NCBI RefSeq assembly: GCF_947172395.1
Contig: NC_069093.1
Span: 9,335,561-9,399,560 of the forward strand
Length of the DNA stretch: 64,000 bases
DNA from: Bicyclus anynana
Lineage: Eukaryota > Arthropoda > Insecta > Lepidoptera > Nymphalidae
Direction: 5' to 3'
The notes beneath the pieces were generated by a model, which was given only the letters and a program-made list of their open reading frames with translations, did no database searches and was not told the DNA's origin. This document shows positions 54,433 through 63,905 of this stretch, piece after piece (position 1 is the first letter of the stretch; each line of letters starts with the position of its first letter). The position numbers and the translations under genes were made by a program.

Positions 54433-54780
54433 TTAGGGGTTAAAGTATGAAATTGCAGATTTGTACTGAAAATAGTTGCCATTATTATCTATACATTGCT
54501 GCCATCTAATGGGAAGGTCATTAATGCCTTTGCGATAGAACTCCGACGATCTAGACAGCACAAACTGCGTGAAAGCATTTTGTACTGCCTCCTGGGAAGA
54601 AAACTTCTTGTCGCGTAGATAATTGTCCAAATCACGAAAAAAATGGTAGTCCGTTGGAGCAAGATCTGGTGAATACGGAGGATGACGAATAGTTTCTAAC
54701 TGCAATTCCTGAAGGGTTAAAATGGTTTCTCGTGCTGTGTGAGGTCTCGTGTGGTGTGAAATAGGATTTGAAAGTTTACA
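54433..54780 (-). pseudogene. mariner transposase, C-terminal fragment
   Basis: On the minus strand homology starts near 54765 with RPHTARETILTLQELQLE and runs on to HPPYSPDLAPTDYHFF, which contains the third catalytic Asp of the mariner D,D34D triad. Then FSSQEAVQNAFTQFVLSR, LPIRWQQCIDNNGNYF and ten extra residues to a stop at 54435-54433. The Met at 54705 is only the first Met of the open frame. The final TAA coincides with the outer end of the apparent inverted repeat (TTAGGGGTTAAAGTATGAAA), next to TA at 54431-54432. Mariner proteins I know stop at about the NYF position, so the original stop seems lost. The N-terminal two thirds are missing and the break joins a Helitron-like scrap. Confidence 0.9.
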
Positions 54781-54825
54781 TCGTCCGCTACTTAAAAAAT
54801 AAAAGAGTCAAATCCCAAATTGAAT
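54781..54825 (+). other. Helitron-like scrap at the mariner break
   Basis: AAATAGGATTTGAAAGTTTA followed by CATCGTCCGCTA near 54757-54791 matches the 3' part of the Helitron-like family with an internal deletion. Confidence 0.45.
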
Positions 54826-54883
54826 CTCGAGCTCAGCAGTGAGCCGAATATGGGTTGATAATGATGATGATGATGATGATGAT
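54826..54883 (+). mobile_element. SINE-A tail fragment
   Basis: CTCGAGCTCAGCAGTGAGCC, then AATATGGGTTGATAATGATG and a TGA repeat. Confidence 0.85.
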
Positions 54884-55197
54884 TAAGATGAAACACGCCA
54901 CTGCCAGCAGCGTTGACGTGTAGTATAGTAAGAACAAATCCCAAGCTTGTAACAACCGCATCCACATGGGATGTTCTTTAGTACGCAAACATTTGTTTAA
55001 TTCCGAGCGCAGTTTGTTTATCTTTGTCGTATGTTTCTCTTGTAAATCCTAAAGCTAAAGGATCTTTGGGTACACAGATTAGGATTGGCTTGCACTTGTT
55101 AAGAGGAATATCTTCACAAATTTCAAAGATTTCAAAAATTTTTTAAACTTCAAAGATTGAACTATTTATTTTAAACCATTTAATGTTAAATGCCAGA
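54884..55197. other. Unassigned spacer
   Basis: Nothing recognised. Confidence 0.4.
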
Positions 55198-55361
55198 TAC
55201 CTGCATATCAGAGAATTTTCTTAATTCACTGCGTGTGTAAAGTCTGCCAATCCGCATTGGGCCAGCGTGGTGGACAATTGGCCTAATCCCTCTCATTCTG
55301 AGAAGAGACTCGAGCTCAGCAGTAAGCCGAATATGGGTTGATAATAATGATGATGATGATA
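55198..55361 (+). mobile_element. SINE-A, 5'-truncated
   Basis: Starts at TACCTGCATATCAGAGAATT and ends in ATAATGATGATGATGAT; hairpin block present. Confidence 0.9.
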
Positions 55362-55696
55362 AAACATTTCTAAGTAATCTACAAGTTAAATAAATGTAAC
55401 GTACTTCTGCGGTAGACCGCTAAAAATTATTTGACCGATGTAATTATTTCATTACTCGTTTGCCCACTTTATTTCACTAGCTTTTCGTAAGTGGGAAAAA
55501 CTAGGTAGAAATCATATTTATTTATTAATCTACTCTCATAAATCGTAATTTTGTAGAAATTTTGGTGTTAAGTACATATTTTTCTACTCTCATTTATTTG
55601 TTTCTTTTTTTTTAATTTTTAATAATGTTCAACATACTTATACAAAAAAATTAACCCTCCCGCTGCGAGACGTTTGAGTGCCCAAGCAACTGGTGG
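55362..55696. other. Unassigned spacer
   Basis: AT-rich; the last 40 bases are probably 3' UTR of the next relic. Confidence 0.4.
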
Positions 55697-55870
55697 TCAG
55701 GGCTCCAGAGTGAGGAACCTCCTCACAATACGCGCCGTCTCAAGAATCACTGCCTTCTGTTTCCAACTCTTGATCCAACAGTTAAGCGAAAGCTTCTTAA
55801 TCTTCGGTTGAAACTTTTCGCTTTGACCATTGACTGAAACTACTATCGGAACAATAATAGTTGACTCAAC
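55697..55870 (-). pseudogene. LINE RT C-terminal end
   Basis: The minus strand reads IVPIVVSVNGQSEKF, then a degenerate stretch, then WKQKAVILETARIVRRFLTL and a stop at 55699-55697. This is a known C-terminal signature of a family of animal non-LTR retrotransposons whose clade I cannot fix by eye. Everything upstream is gone. Confidence 0.75.
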
Positions 55871-56014
55871 ATTTTACATCCAAGTATTATATTTATTATT
55901 ATACAATTATTTTTAATGGTACGCAATACAACATTTTCATGAAACCTATCTCGTAATCTAAAATAGTAGAAATTCAATATGAGATCAAGTGTCAGACCAC
56001 AATGTTTTCTTATG
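55871..56014. other. Short spacer
   Basis: Nothing recognised. Confidence 0.4.
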
Positions 56015-56190
56015 AAACAACTTAGCGGCAAAGTTGGAAGCGCGCACGTACTTAATGTACTTAAGTACTCATACGTATGATCGTACTTGTACTTAAGTAC
56101 TCATACGTATGATCGCAGACTAAACCTCTGTTTATCGCAAACAATTTAAACTTGACGTAATAACAGTTAGTACATCTTATCTTGTTAGAT
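56015..56190. repeat. Unnamed repeat with palindromic tandem insert
   Basis: Partner of 11745-11900. At 56057-56115 a 32-bp period unit (GTACTTAAGTACTCATACGT...) occurs twice. Each unit contains two small palindromes (AGTACTTAAGTACT-like and CATACGTATG). Confidence 0.75.
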
Positions 56191-56559
56191 GTTATAACTT
56201 TCTTTTATTTGCCAAGAGCAAGTGATTTTTTTCATACTTGTTTCATAACAAAACATTTGAGTACAAAAATACGTAGGTACATGAAAATAAAATAGTATCG
56301 ACAATAACTTGAAGGGCTTTCAATTACTTTCTTATCAGTTCAAATTTGAAATATGGACTATGATATTGTATTAAAGTCCTTCAGAAATTGGGTTTAAATT
56401 GGTACCTAATACAGAAATTATTTGTTATGTTACTTAGTAGTCTACTTAGTTATTATTTATAAAGCGGTGTTTAACAAAACTTGAGCTGTACTTTTCTATT
56501 GATTCATGAGTGCTCGTTTAATTGATCTCTAAGTATATTTGTAAATAAAAATTGATCTT
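56191..56559. other. Unassigned spacer
   Basis: Nothing recognised. Confidence 0.4.
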
Positions 56560-56768
56560 TGAAATGTGCGCCCATAACTTTCAAACGACTGCACCAATTT
56601 GGACGATTATTGGAAGAGGTACGATAGGAGTAAGATAGGGTATAAGGGTAGAGGTAAGGTTAGGTAAAGTAGGGTAGGGGTAGGGTAGAAGTAGGGTAGG
56701 TGTAGGAAGGGAAAAGGTGGGGAAGAAGTGCACATAAGTCAAAGCGAAGCTTGACCGGGTCCGCTAGT
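56560..56768 (+). mobile_element. Helitron-like 3' part, GTAGGG-rich subfamily
   Basis: A degenerate GTAGGG run (56636-56708), then GTCAAAGCGAAGCTTGACC and GGGTCCGCTAG. Opposite-orientation relative of 16769-17225. Confidence 0.7.
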
Positions 56769-57089
56769 TTTTAATATAGTGTATCATAACACCATAGCCC
56801 AGCAAATTAAAGTTTTACACAAAGCAGTATTTCTATTGAAATTTGAAAGTATACCTATTGTGTCTATATATTTTTTGCCATCAAAGACCTAATTACATTG
56901 CCTCTGTGAACGAGTGCAGAGCAGTGCATTGTAATTAAGCCCTTAACGAACGATCCTGTGTGTAGCCTCGTCCTAGGTGATAGTTACAGGTAATAATACC
57001 TATCTTAATTATTTTAAACTGTCTATATAATATTAACTCATATTCACTCATTGTCTTGAATGAAATTAATCCAAAATGACATTTTCTGT
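56769..57089. other. Unassigned spacer
   Basis: Nothing recognised. Confidence 0.4.
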
Positions 57090-57185
57090 AACTTTTCAGT
57101 GCCGGTCACGTCATCGCTTTATAGACAAACAAATATTAAATTGAAGAAGGCAGTGATCCTCGAAATACCGCGTATTGTCTCTCTT
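57090..57185 (+). pseudogene. LINE fragment related to 55697-55870
   Basis: The plus frame carries FSVPVTSSL and LKKAVILEIPRIV, aligning with the VPIVVSVNG and QKAVILETARIV words of 55697-55870. Confidence 0.6.
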
Positions 57186-57251
57186 TCAATATTATTTTGT
57201 GTATATTTTTTAATTTACGAATGCATAGACAAAAATTATAATCTTTTTAAC

Positions 57252-57460
57252 ATAAAAATGGAACTGACTTCAAATACGTATTTCAGTTATTTTGATTTTA
57301 CACAAAATTATAAACAGATTTTCATGAAAATGAAATAGCACCAATCTGGAAGTACACCCACTCTTTCAAACAAAAAAACAATTTCCAAATTTGGTTTATA
57401 AATGACGTAAGGTAAAAAAATACGCGTCGCATTGAGTACCTCCTCCTTTTTTTAATTAAG
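57252..57460. mobile_element. CGACTTC-family element
   Basis: AAAATGGAACTGACTTCAAA at the left and CTCCTCCTTTTTT at the right; interior as in 40292-40505. Confidence 0.6.
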
Positions 57461-57993
57461 TTAAAAAAGTATTAAATAAATTAGAGATACGAATAAATAT
57501 AACCAAAGTATATATTTTTTAACTATTTGAAGTGACAACTTCTTATGGAAGGTTAAACCACTTCGTAACGTAACGCGTTACGGCGCCACTCTGTCTGGCT
57601 TCCCTTTCTCACACGTATCCGGCAGCAGCTTTAAGTTATCACTTCTGTCGCACCCAAGACGCGCACGTTCTTTCTTCTTAAAAATGGTTTACTGACTCTT
57701 AGTGTAGCGTTCAGTTGTTTGCTTTATTCCAGCAGTTTCTGACATTAAATTGAATGACAAAACAGTGCAGATTCTGAAGTAGGTATTTATTCAGGCGCCA
57801 AAATGCCGTCGGTGAAATATTTTAACGCTTTATATCAAACTAGGTTCATCTTTACTCACTGCAGCAAGTGGAAATGAAATGAAAAGCTCGGAGTGATGAA
57901 TCGTTTTATATAAGATTGAGTGTCAAGAAATACAACTATGTTTTATACATTATAATAGGAGTAGGTAATAGGTGGGTGAGAATAGGTAAGAGA
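57461..57993. other. Unassigned, one GC-richer patch
   Basis: 57565-57690 (TAACGTAACGCGTTACGGC onward) is GC-richer than its flanks; no frame or family recognised. Confidence 0.35.
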
Positions 57994-58245
57994 GACGTGA
58001 TAGCCTAGTGGATGTGACCTCTGTCTTCGATTCGGAGGGCGTAGGTTCGAATCCGGGGCATGCACCTTCAACTTTTCAGTTGTGTGCTTTTTAAGAAATT
58101 AAATATGAGAATTTTCGTAGTTCTCTACGTGGGGCAGTGTGAAGTCTGCCAATCCGCATTGGGCCAGCGTGGTGGAATGTTGGCATAAGCCCTCTCATTC
58201 TGAGAGGAGACTCGTGCTCGACAGTGAGACGAATTTGGGTTGATG
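57994..58245 (+). mobile_element. SINE-A with internal deletions
   Basis: Box A TAGCCTAGTGG and box B GGTTCGAATCC are present. A stretch in the middle (after AAATTAAATATGAGAAT) is missing, then the 3' block and GGGTTGATG follow. Confidence 0.88.
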
Positions 58246-58630
58246 TTTAGGTAAGTTAATAGGAATAACAGATTCGTATGATTTTACTTAATGTTCAGGT
58301 AGACATTCGACTGAAATTTATTAAAATTTTTAATACAAATAATATGTTTGTCTATAAGCTATTTCGTCAAAAACCTTTAGTTATTGTTTATAACAAAAAC
58401 TTTATATTTAAACACTTAATGTGCGTGCAATCAATTACAGCTTTCTAGTAGCTAGGTACTAAGAGTATCTGATAGCGCGAAGACACAGACAGACTGACGT
58501 GAGAAACTATATGGTTCTATGTCAACTACAAAACCCATATGAAGTCTTGTAATGGAAATCCTGTCAATTATTACAACATTGATGTTATCATTCTAAACCG
58601 TTTACTCATCGACTGTTAATAAACACTAAA
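58246..58630. other. Unassigned spacer
   Basis: Nothing recognised. Confidence 0.4.
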
Positions 58631-58804
58631 TCACAGACTAAACGCGAGTCTTACCGGTGGCGTAGGTGGCACGGGTGGCGTGGGTGGCGTGGGTGGCACG
58701 GGTGGCGTGCGTGGCACGGATGGCGTGGGTGGCACGGGTGGCGCGGGTGGCACGGGTGGCGTGGGTGGCGTGGGTGGCACGGGTGGCGAGCTCAACAAGC
58801 ACAT
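58631..58804 (-). CDS. Candidate proline-rich frame or exon
   Basis: On the minus strand an ATG at 58804-58802 opens a 57-codon frame. It begins MCLLSSPPVPP, continues through 15 three-residue units of the form PP(V/T) with a few A, S and R changes, and ends VRLAFSL at TGA 58633-58631. Every unit of the 9-bp repeat keeps the frame open. Just after the repeats the DNA reads CACCGGTAAGACTC, a good splice-donor match. The repeat could therefore be the end of an exon, whose upstream part would need an acceptor I did not find. No domain other than the repeat is visible. It may simply be a minisatellite: upstream the same frame meets a stop about 16 codons before the ATG. Low confidence as a gene. 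Confidence 0.2.
   Translation of the reverse strand: MCLLSSPPVPPTPPTPPVPPAPPVPPTPSVPRTPPVPPTPPTPPVPPTPPVRLAFSL
58656..58790 (+). repeat. GC-rich 9-bp minisatellite, 15 units
   Basis: The unit GGTGGC(A/G)(C/T)G occurs 15 times without a break; alternating GGTGGCACG and GGTGGCGTG forms dominate. It is strikingly GC-rich within AT-rich DNA and not linked to any transposon end seen here. Confidence 0.97.
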
Positions 58805-59458
58805 GCTTATCCAGTGGTTGTTAAAGGGTCAAAAACTTAATTAGTACCTAACGTTAACCTAATTAATTTATACCTAACGTGTTTTTTAACTTTTTAACAC
58901 ATTTTCTGTAGTGAACAAAAGCAGAGACATAGTATCTGTAGATATGGAAAAGTGCAGAACGAATTGCATTAAGGTTTCGTCCCTAAAAGCGAAATCGGGG
59001 CGAGTCGACGAGTATAAATATAATTTTCGAAATGAATTTTTAATTGCGACCTCGGTACGGTGTTTTAAAGGTATCTAAAAAGTATTGTGCCGACTCAGAC
59101 TAATGAGCTACGGGCGGGATAAGTCTGTCGGCGAACATTATTAACGAGGCTCGCTATCGCTCCGCAAAAAGTTTTAGTGTAATTTTTAGAGGATAGCTGT
59201 AATAAATGTAGACCTTATTTGATAGGTATGTACCAATGGGCATGATAAAACGGCCCAATACGGTACCAGGCCTTTTCCTTTTAGTTGAGGAGCCCGGCTC
59301 CTTAACTATAAGGAGAAATCATACTCGCAAATAACGTGTTTGTAAAAATTTAATCGGTTCAGTAAAGTTTGTGATGTTGTAGGGGGTAAGCCTTACCTAC
59401 CAGAATATAACGTGAAGAAATCATACTCGCAAGTAAGGTGGCTTTCTATTTTTTTTTT
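58805..59458. other. Unassigned spacer
   Basis: GAAGAAATCATACTCGCAA-type words occur at 59313-59330 and 59413-59432, a small diverged duplication; nothing else. Confidence 0.4.
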
Positions 59459-59692
59459 TCATTTTTTTTTTATTCTTTACAAGTTAGCCCTTGACTACAA
59501 TCTCACCTGATGGTAAGTGATGATGCGATCTAAGATGGAAGCGGGCTAACTTGTTAGAAGGAGGTTAAAAATCCACACCCCTTTCGGTTTCTACACGGCA
59601 TCGTACCGGAACGCTAAATCGCTTGGCGGTACGTCTTTGCCGGTAGGGTGGTAACTAGCCACGGCCGGAGCCTCCCACCAGCCAAAAATCTA
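59459..59692 (-). mobile_element. SINE-B, 5'-truncated
   Basis: Tail, body and GGCCGGAGCCTCCCACCAGCC-type end (given as GCCTCCCACCAGCC); no head. A-rich tail on the minus strand. Confidence 0.92.
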
Positions 59693-59699
59693 TTGATAA

Positions 59700-60157
59700 A
59701 ATATTTTATTTAATCGGTTCAGTAGATTACCCCTTACGACCTCACAAAGTTAAGCTCTATACAGGGTGCTGAGGAGTATTTTCCATAATTCTGAGGTTAT
59801 AATATTCTTTACCTTAAAATTAATCGAAAATGTTCAAAGAACATGTGTTCTAAAATTAATGTTTTCGGGTAAATAATATTTATATTGCAAATAGTTCTTA
59901 AAATGTGTCCCTAATTACGCACCCTTATAATTATGACGTAGCCAAACTTTAATATTTAAAAATGCAAGGATAGAAGGCGTGTGTTACATGGATAGTCAGA
60001 ATTATTTAAATAAATTTGTATGAAAACATAAAAGGTTTTTTTTCCAGTTAAATAAATATTAGTAATGCAGTTCGGCTCCTTTAAGTGGGATCGTCAACAC
60101 CTTGAAGTTATGGGAAATACTGCCCCAGCACCCTGTATAATATTAGTATAGACCAAA
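59700..60157 (-). mobile_element. Helitron-like element split by MITE-1
   Basis: Left part 59700-59761 (AATCGGTTCAGTAGATTACC ... AAGCTCTATA) and right part TATAATATTAGTATAGACC (60136-60154) join into the usual minus-strand 5' end once MITE-1 is removed. Confidence 0.65.
59762..60135. mobile_element. MITE-1, nested copy with clean ends
   Basis: CAGGGTGCTGAGGAGTATTT at the left and GGGAAATACTGCCCCAGCACCCTG at the right (last 12: CCAGCACCCTG). TATA on both sides. 374 bp, no ORF. TA duplication suggests a Tc1/mariner-type mobiliser (inference). Confidence 0.88.
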
Positions 60158-60177
60158 ACAAGAGCTGCCAAGAATTT

Positions 60178-60375
60178 AGAAAGAAAGAAAATAAATTTAT
60201 TCAAATCTAAAAGTTACAGACAGTCGGGTACTGACATCCTTATGACAGCATGTCTGTCTGTAACCCTTAAAAAGAAAGGGTGTACAGCTCAGCATATGCC
60301 GTGCACTACGTACAAGTATAATACACGGCGCTGATTTTCAGCTGAGACCCGTGTGACGTCACAGCTTATAATTGT
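60178..60375 (-). mobile_element. LINE 3' UTR, relative of 13880-14414
   Basis: AAAGAAAGAAAATAAATTTA on the plus strand, then AGCTCAGCATATGCC and CGGCGCTGATTTTCAGCTGA, as in the large LINE's 3' UTR. No coding part. Confidence 0.7.
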
Positions 60376-60916
60376 ACAAATAAATTTACATTAACTTAAT
60401 TAAATTAAAATAAGCAGCAAATATGTGTTACATTTTAAAAATATATAATTTAAAAAAATATATATTTCTTACTAACAAAGAAAATCTTAATATATCTTTG
60501 CATATTTAGGAACATTAGACAACTTTAATGACATTGTCTGTTTAATATAACTTTCGGAGCGAAAAATTCGGGCAATTACCTTCAAACAAACATGAAATCG
60601 GTACAAGATAAACATCTAATGCATAATCGGATTATACAACGCTGGTGAATAAAGCAACGGAAAGCTTCGTAAAATATGTAGGAAACATGAAGGTAGCAAA
60701 CGATGAATAAGTTACGTTTTCGGAGTATCACTCATTAATTTAGGACGACGGCTACGAAATGCTTGTGACTTGACTTCGCTAACATAATACATGGTTATAC
60801 AAACTCTCGACTAAATTAACCTCTACGCGTACCAAAGATTCTGCCTGCTGTAATCAAGAAATTAATAACATGTGGCTATTAATTTGGATTGACTTGATGG
60901 TTGGTTGGAGGTATGG
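60376..60916. other. Unassigned spacer
   Basis: Nothing recognised. Confidence 0.4.
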
Positions 60917-61224
60917 CCGTGATAGCCCAGTGGATATGACCTCTGCCTCCGATTCCGGAGGGTGTGGGTTCGAATCCGGTCCGGGGCATGCACCTCCAAC
61001 TTTTTAGTTGTGTGCATTTTAAGAAATTAAATATCACGTGTCTCAATCGGTGAAGGAAAACATCGTGAGGAAACCTGCATACCAGAGAATTATCTTAATT
61101 CTCTGCGTGTGTAAAGTCTGCCAATCCGCATTGGGTCAGCGTGGTGGACTATTGGCCTTATCCCTCTCATTCTGAGAGGAGACTCGAGGTCAGCAGTGAG
61201 CCGAATATGGGTTGATGACGACGA
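60917..61224 (+). mobile_element. SINE-A, intact reference copy
   Basis: About 308 bp. The head has box A TAGCCCAGTGGATATGACC and box B GGTTCGAATCC, the internal RNA polymerase III promoter of a tRNA-derived SINE. The body has AAATTAAATATCACGTGTCT and GGAAAACATCGTGAGGAAAC, then AATTCTCTGCGTGTG, the breakpoint used by half copies. The 3' block has CCTCTCATTCTGAGAGG (a 7-bp stem with a 3-base loop) and GCCGAATATGGGTTGATGACG. It is the least mutated of about 20 copies and could still be transcribed (inference). The source LINE is probably RTE-like, judged from the TGA-type tail. Confidence 0.95.
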
Positions 61225-61785
61225 CCTGATGGTTTGCCGATGGTCGCCTGGGAAATGTAGTAAGGCCCTAATGTGGGACGCTACGTTGACATATTGGATC
61301 TGTGTTTTATCAAGTATGTCCCTCAGACCGAGAGTTACATATTAGCTCCTTTTGCCGTAAAGATCCTTGGGCCATGAAGCTGTGATAGCTTCTGAAGCAA
61401 CAGTTAGTTGGTAAACGGGATTCTATGCCACACGCCTCACGTCTTTATCACTCATAATAATTTACCTAAACGTACCTTTTGCATACTGACGTACGTTTAC
61501 ACATAATAGCGTTTTTTCTATCAATACTGAAAAACTGAGTTCCTAAAATATAATAACTGTATTACTCCTATATATTTTATTGCCTACATTTTGTGCTAAT
61601 AGTAAGAAACTAAAAGTAATAAAACTTAGCATGTCAAACAAAGGCATAGTTCCAATTGGACCCCAGCCAAGTGCAAAGGAGCTTACTAGAGATAATATAT
61701 CGTCACCATAAGAACCAGTCGAACCAGTCAAGGCAGTCTGGACTAAATGAAACGTGTACACAGGTGTGATAAAATTACTTATTAA
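61225..61785. other. Unassigned spacer
   Basis: A 72-codon minus frame (61761-61543) has no domain. Confidence 0.4.
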
Positions 61786-61956
61786 TCTATACTAATATTA
61801 TAAAGCTGAAGAGTTTGTTTGATTTTTTGATTGAACGCACTAATCTCAGCAACTACTGGTCCGATTTGAAAAATTCTTAGATAAGAAAAAGATAGCCCAT
61901 TTATCGAGGAAGGCTATAGGCTTTATCGAGGGGTGAAACCGTGTGGTGTTAGCTAG
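61786..61956 (+). mobile_element. Helitron-like element with internal deletion
   Basis: TCTATACTAATATTATAAAG at the start and GTGGTGTTAGCTAG at the end; the block before the 3' end is shortened. Confidence 0.8.
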
Positions 61957-62085
61957 TTGAGTGATAAAATTCGTTATTAATTGTTAAACTATGCCTCAAT
62001 GGTTCTGAGCCGAGTGGCCATGAGGTTAAGTTGATCCCCACCCACTGGATTATCGTTAATTAGTGACGTGCACAAGGTTTTATTA

Positions 62086-62218
62086 ACAACCCATATTCGG
62101 CTCACTGTTGCGCACGAGTCTCCCCTCAGAATGAGAGGGGTTAGGTTAATAGTCCACCACGCTAAAAACCACGGGGTTAGGTTAATAGTTCACCACGCAA
62201 ATTGGCAGAATTCACATA
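62086..62218 (-). mobile_element. SINE-A 3' part with small duplication
   Basis: GGGGTTAGGTTAATAGT.CACCACGC is present twice (62138 and 62174). Confidence 0.8.
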
Positions 62219-62547
62219 CGTACGTATTGTATGCATATTGATGAGTCTAATTATATTCCAATTCAAACAATCGTGACTTTCACTTGAACTACTGAGCAGT
62301 GAACCTTAAAGGAAGGAAACGAGAACTCCTACAATGTTTATTACACACCCACATTTAATTTCCAAGGCTTAATAATTTCATAAATGCCTTACGTAAATCG
62401 GATAGTCTTGATTATAAGTATAATTCTGCTAAGTCTCTCCCTTTCAATCAAAATTAATAAGAAAAAAATATGTCATAATAAATTATAATTTGAGTTTATT
62501 GTAGGTACATTTGAAATATTATTGGTAAAGTAAAGTAAATCTTTACT
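62219..62547. other. Unassigned spacer
   Basis: Nothing recognised. Confidence 0.4.
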
Positions 62548-62672
62548 TCATCATCATCATCATTATCAGCCGATTGACGTCCACTGCTGGACATAGACTT
62601 CTAACCACCACGATCTCGAGCCGCCAGCATCCAGCGGCTCCCTGCAACCCGCTTGATGTATTCGGTCCACTT
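62548..62672 (-). pseudogene. RTE LINE 3' end
   Basis: The minus strand carries KRVAGSRWMLAAR-like coding for the end of the RTE protein and a GATGATGATGA tail at 62548. It matches 20470-20580 but with an ATG-type tail instead of GTAAG. Confidence 0.8.
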
Positions 62673-62683
62673 AACTATAACTG

Positions 62684-62898
62684 ACTAGCGGACTGAAATT
62701 TAGTTTTTCACAAATCCCTCGAAAACCATGGATTTTTCCGGGATGGAAGTAGACTATGTGTTAATCCAGAGTAAAATCTATTTCCCTTCTAAATTTCAGC
62801 CAAATCGGTTCAGTAGTTGCGGCGTTTAAGAACAAACATCCAAACTAACATTCATACAAACATCCACACAAATTTTCGCGTTCATAATATCAGTAGGA
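62684..62898 (-). mobile_element. Helitron-like element
   Basis: CTAGCGGACTGAAATTTAG at the left (hairpin deleted), ATAATATCAGTAGGA at the right. Confidence 0.78.
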
Positions 62899-62931
62899 TT
62901 TACATAGAAACGAAAATCATCATTATCACAT

Positions 62932-62980
62932 ATCATCATCATTTACAACCCATATTCGGCTCACTGCTGAGCTCGAGTCT
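62932..62980 (-). mobile_element. SINE-A tail fragment
   Basis: CATCATCATTTACAACCCAT then GGCTCACTGCTGAGCTCGAG; it stops abruptly at a Helitron-like fragment. Confidence 0.82.
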
Positions 62981-62984
62981 TTTC

Positions 62985-63114
62985 GAACTGAAATTTGGAA
63001 TGGAAATAGATTTTACTCTTGATTAACACATCTTTTCTACTTTTCATCCCGGAAAAAAAACATGGTTCCTGAGGAATTTGTGAAAAACTCGGACGAAGTC
63101 GCGGGCGTCACTAG
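62985..63114 (+). mobile_element. Helitron-like 3' part
   Basis: GAACTGAAATTTGGAATGG to GAAGTCGCGGGCGTCACTAG. Confidence 0.75.
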
Positions 63115-63803
63115 TTATCCTATAAGGGTTCCGTAATTTCAGTTTGAGGTACGGAGCCCTAAATAATAATCAATGACATATTATTTGCGCTCTCTCGAGA
63201 CTTATGTTCTGTAATTTATAGGCAAACCAAATAAATGCAGTGCGAATTTATGCATTATGATAATAATCATGTTTACCGGAATTTCAAAGTTAGAGGGCAT
63301 ATTGTATTTGTTGTCGGGAGACCGCAAACTAGTTAGCGGACATGACTGCACAAGATCTGAAATGACACGCATTCGCCATATCCTTTACCAAAATGCACGA
63401 GGAATTAATACTATTCAACATTTATGTTTTGGTTTACTTTGTAACGATTATTTTTTAACATTTAGCAGACTCAAAAGTGTTTACAAAATGAGAAAACTAA
63501 TTTTGAACAAAGGTTATGATTCACATCACTTGTCAGGATAACTTAATTGACAAATCAAAGTGTAACCAAAATAAGACCCTAGAATGGCAGAGAATGGCCT
63601 TGAGTGAAGACACGCACTTGTGAACGATATGTGTAGGATTAAAGGCGCCTTTGACAGATATCTTACACTTTTCCACTCAAGTCGCTCTCCCCGCATATCC
63701 CAAGTAACCCATAAAGAATTACACAACAAGAGATGTGGACGGCTCGAACGCCACGAGCACACTGAAGCCGTCCGTACCGCAAGTCGTTGCAACGCGGCGA
63801 TAA
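63115..63803. other. Unassigned; overlapping short frames
   Basis: 63125-63165 (AAGGGTTCCGTAATTTC, GGTACGGAGCCCTAA) is a short inverted-type word common in lepidopteran repeats. Frames of 94, 88, 62 and 68 codons overlap in 63257-63869 on both strands. None has a domain I recognise. Confidence 0.35.
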
Positions 63804-63905
63804 CATAGCCGATTTCAAAAAAAGGAGGAGGTTATCAATTCGTCGGAAGGTTTTTTTATGTATGTTCACCGATTACTCGAAGACGCCTGAACCGATTGAA
63901 ATTCT
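63804..63905 (+). mobile_element. CGACTTC-family element, left end
   Basis: CCGATTTCAAAAAAAGGAGG, ATGTATGTTCACCGATTACT and GAAGACGCCTGAACCGATTG follow the 23240 copy. The right part is not recognised before the window ends. Confidence 0.65.

Noticed and set aside
57060..57338. 92-codon plus frame as a gene
   Set aside because: A short LINE remnant (KKAVILEIPRIV) is followed by AT-rich translation into a CGACTTC-family element.
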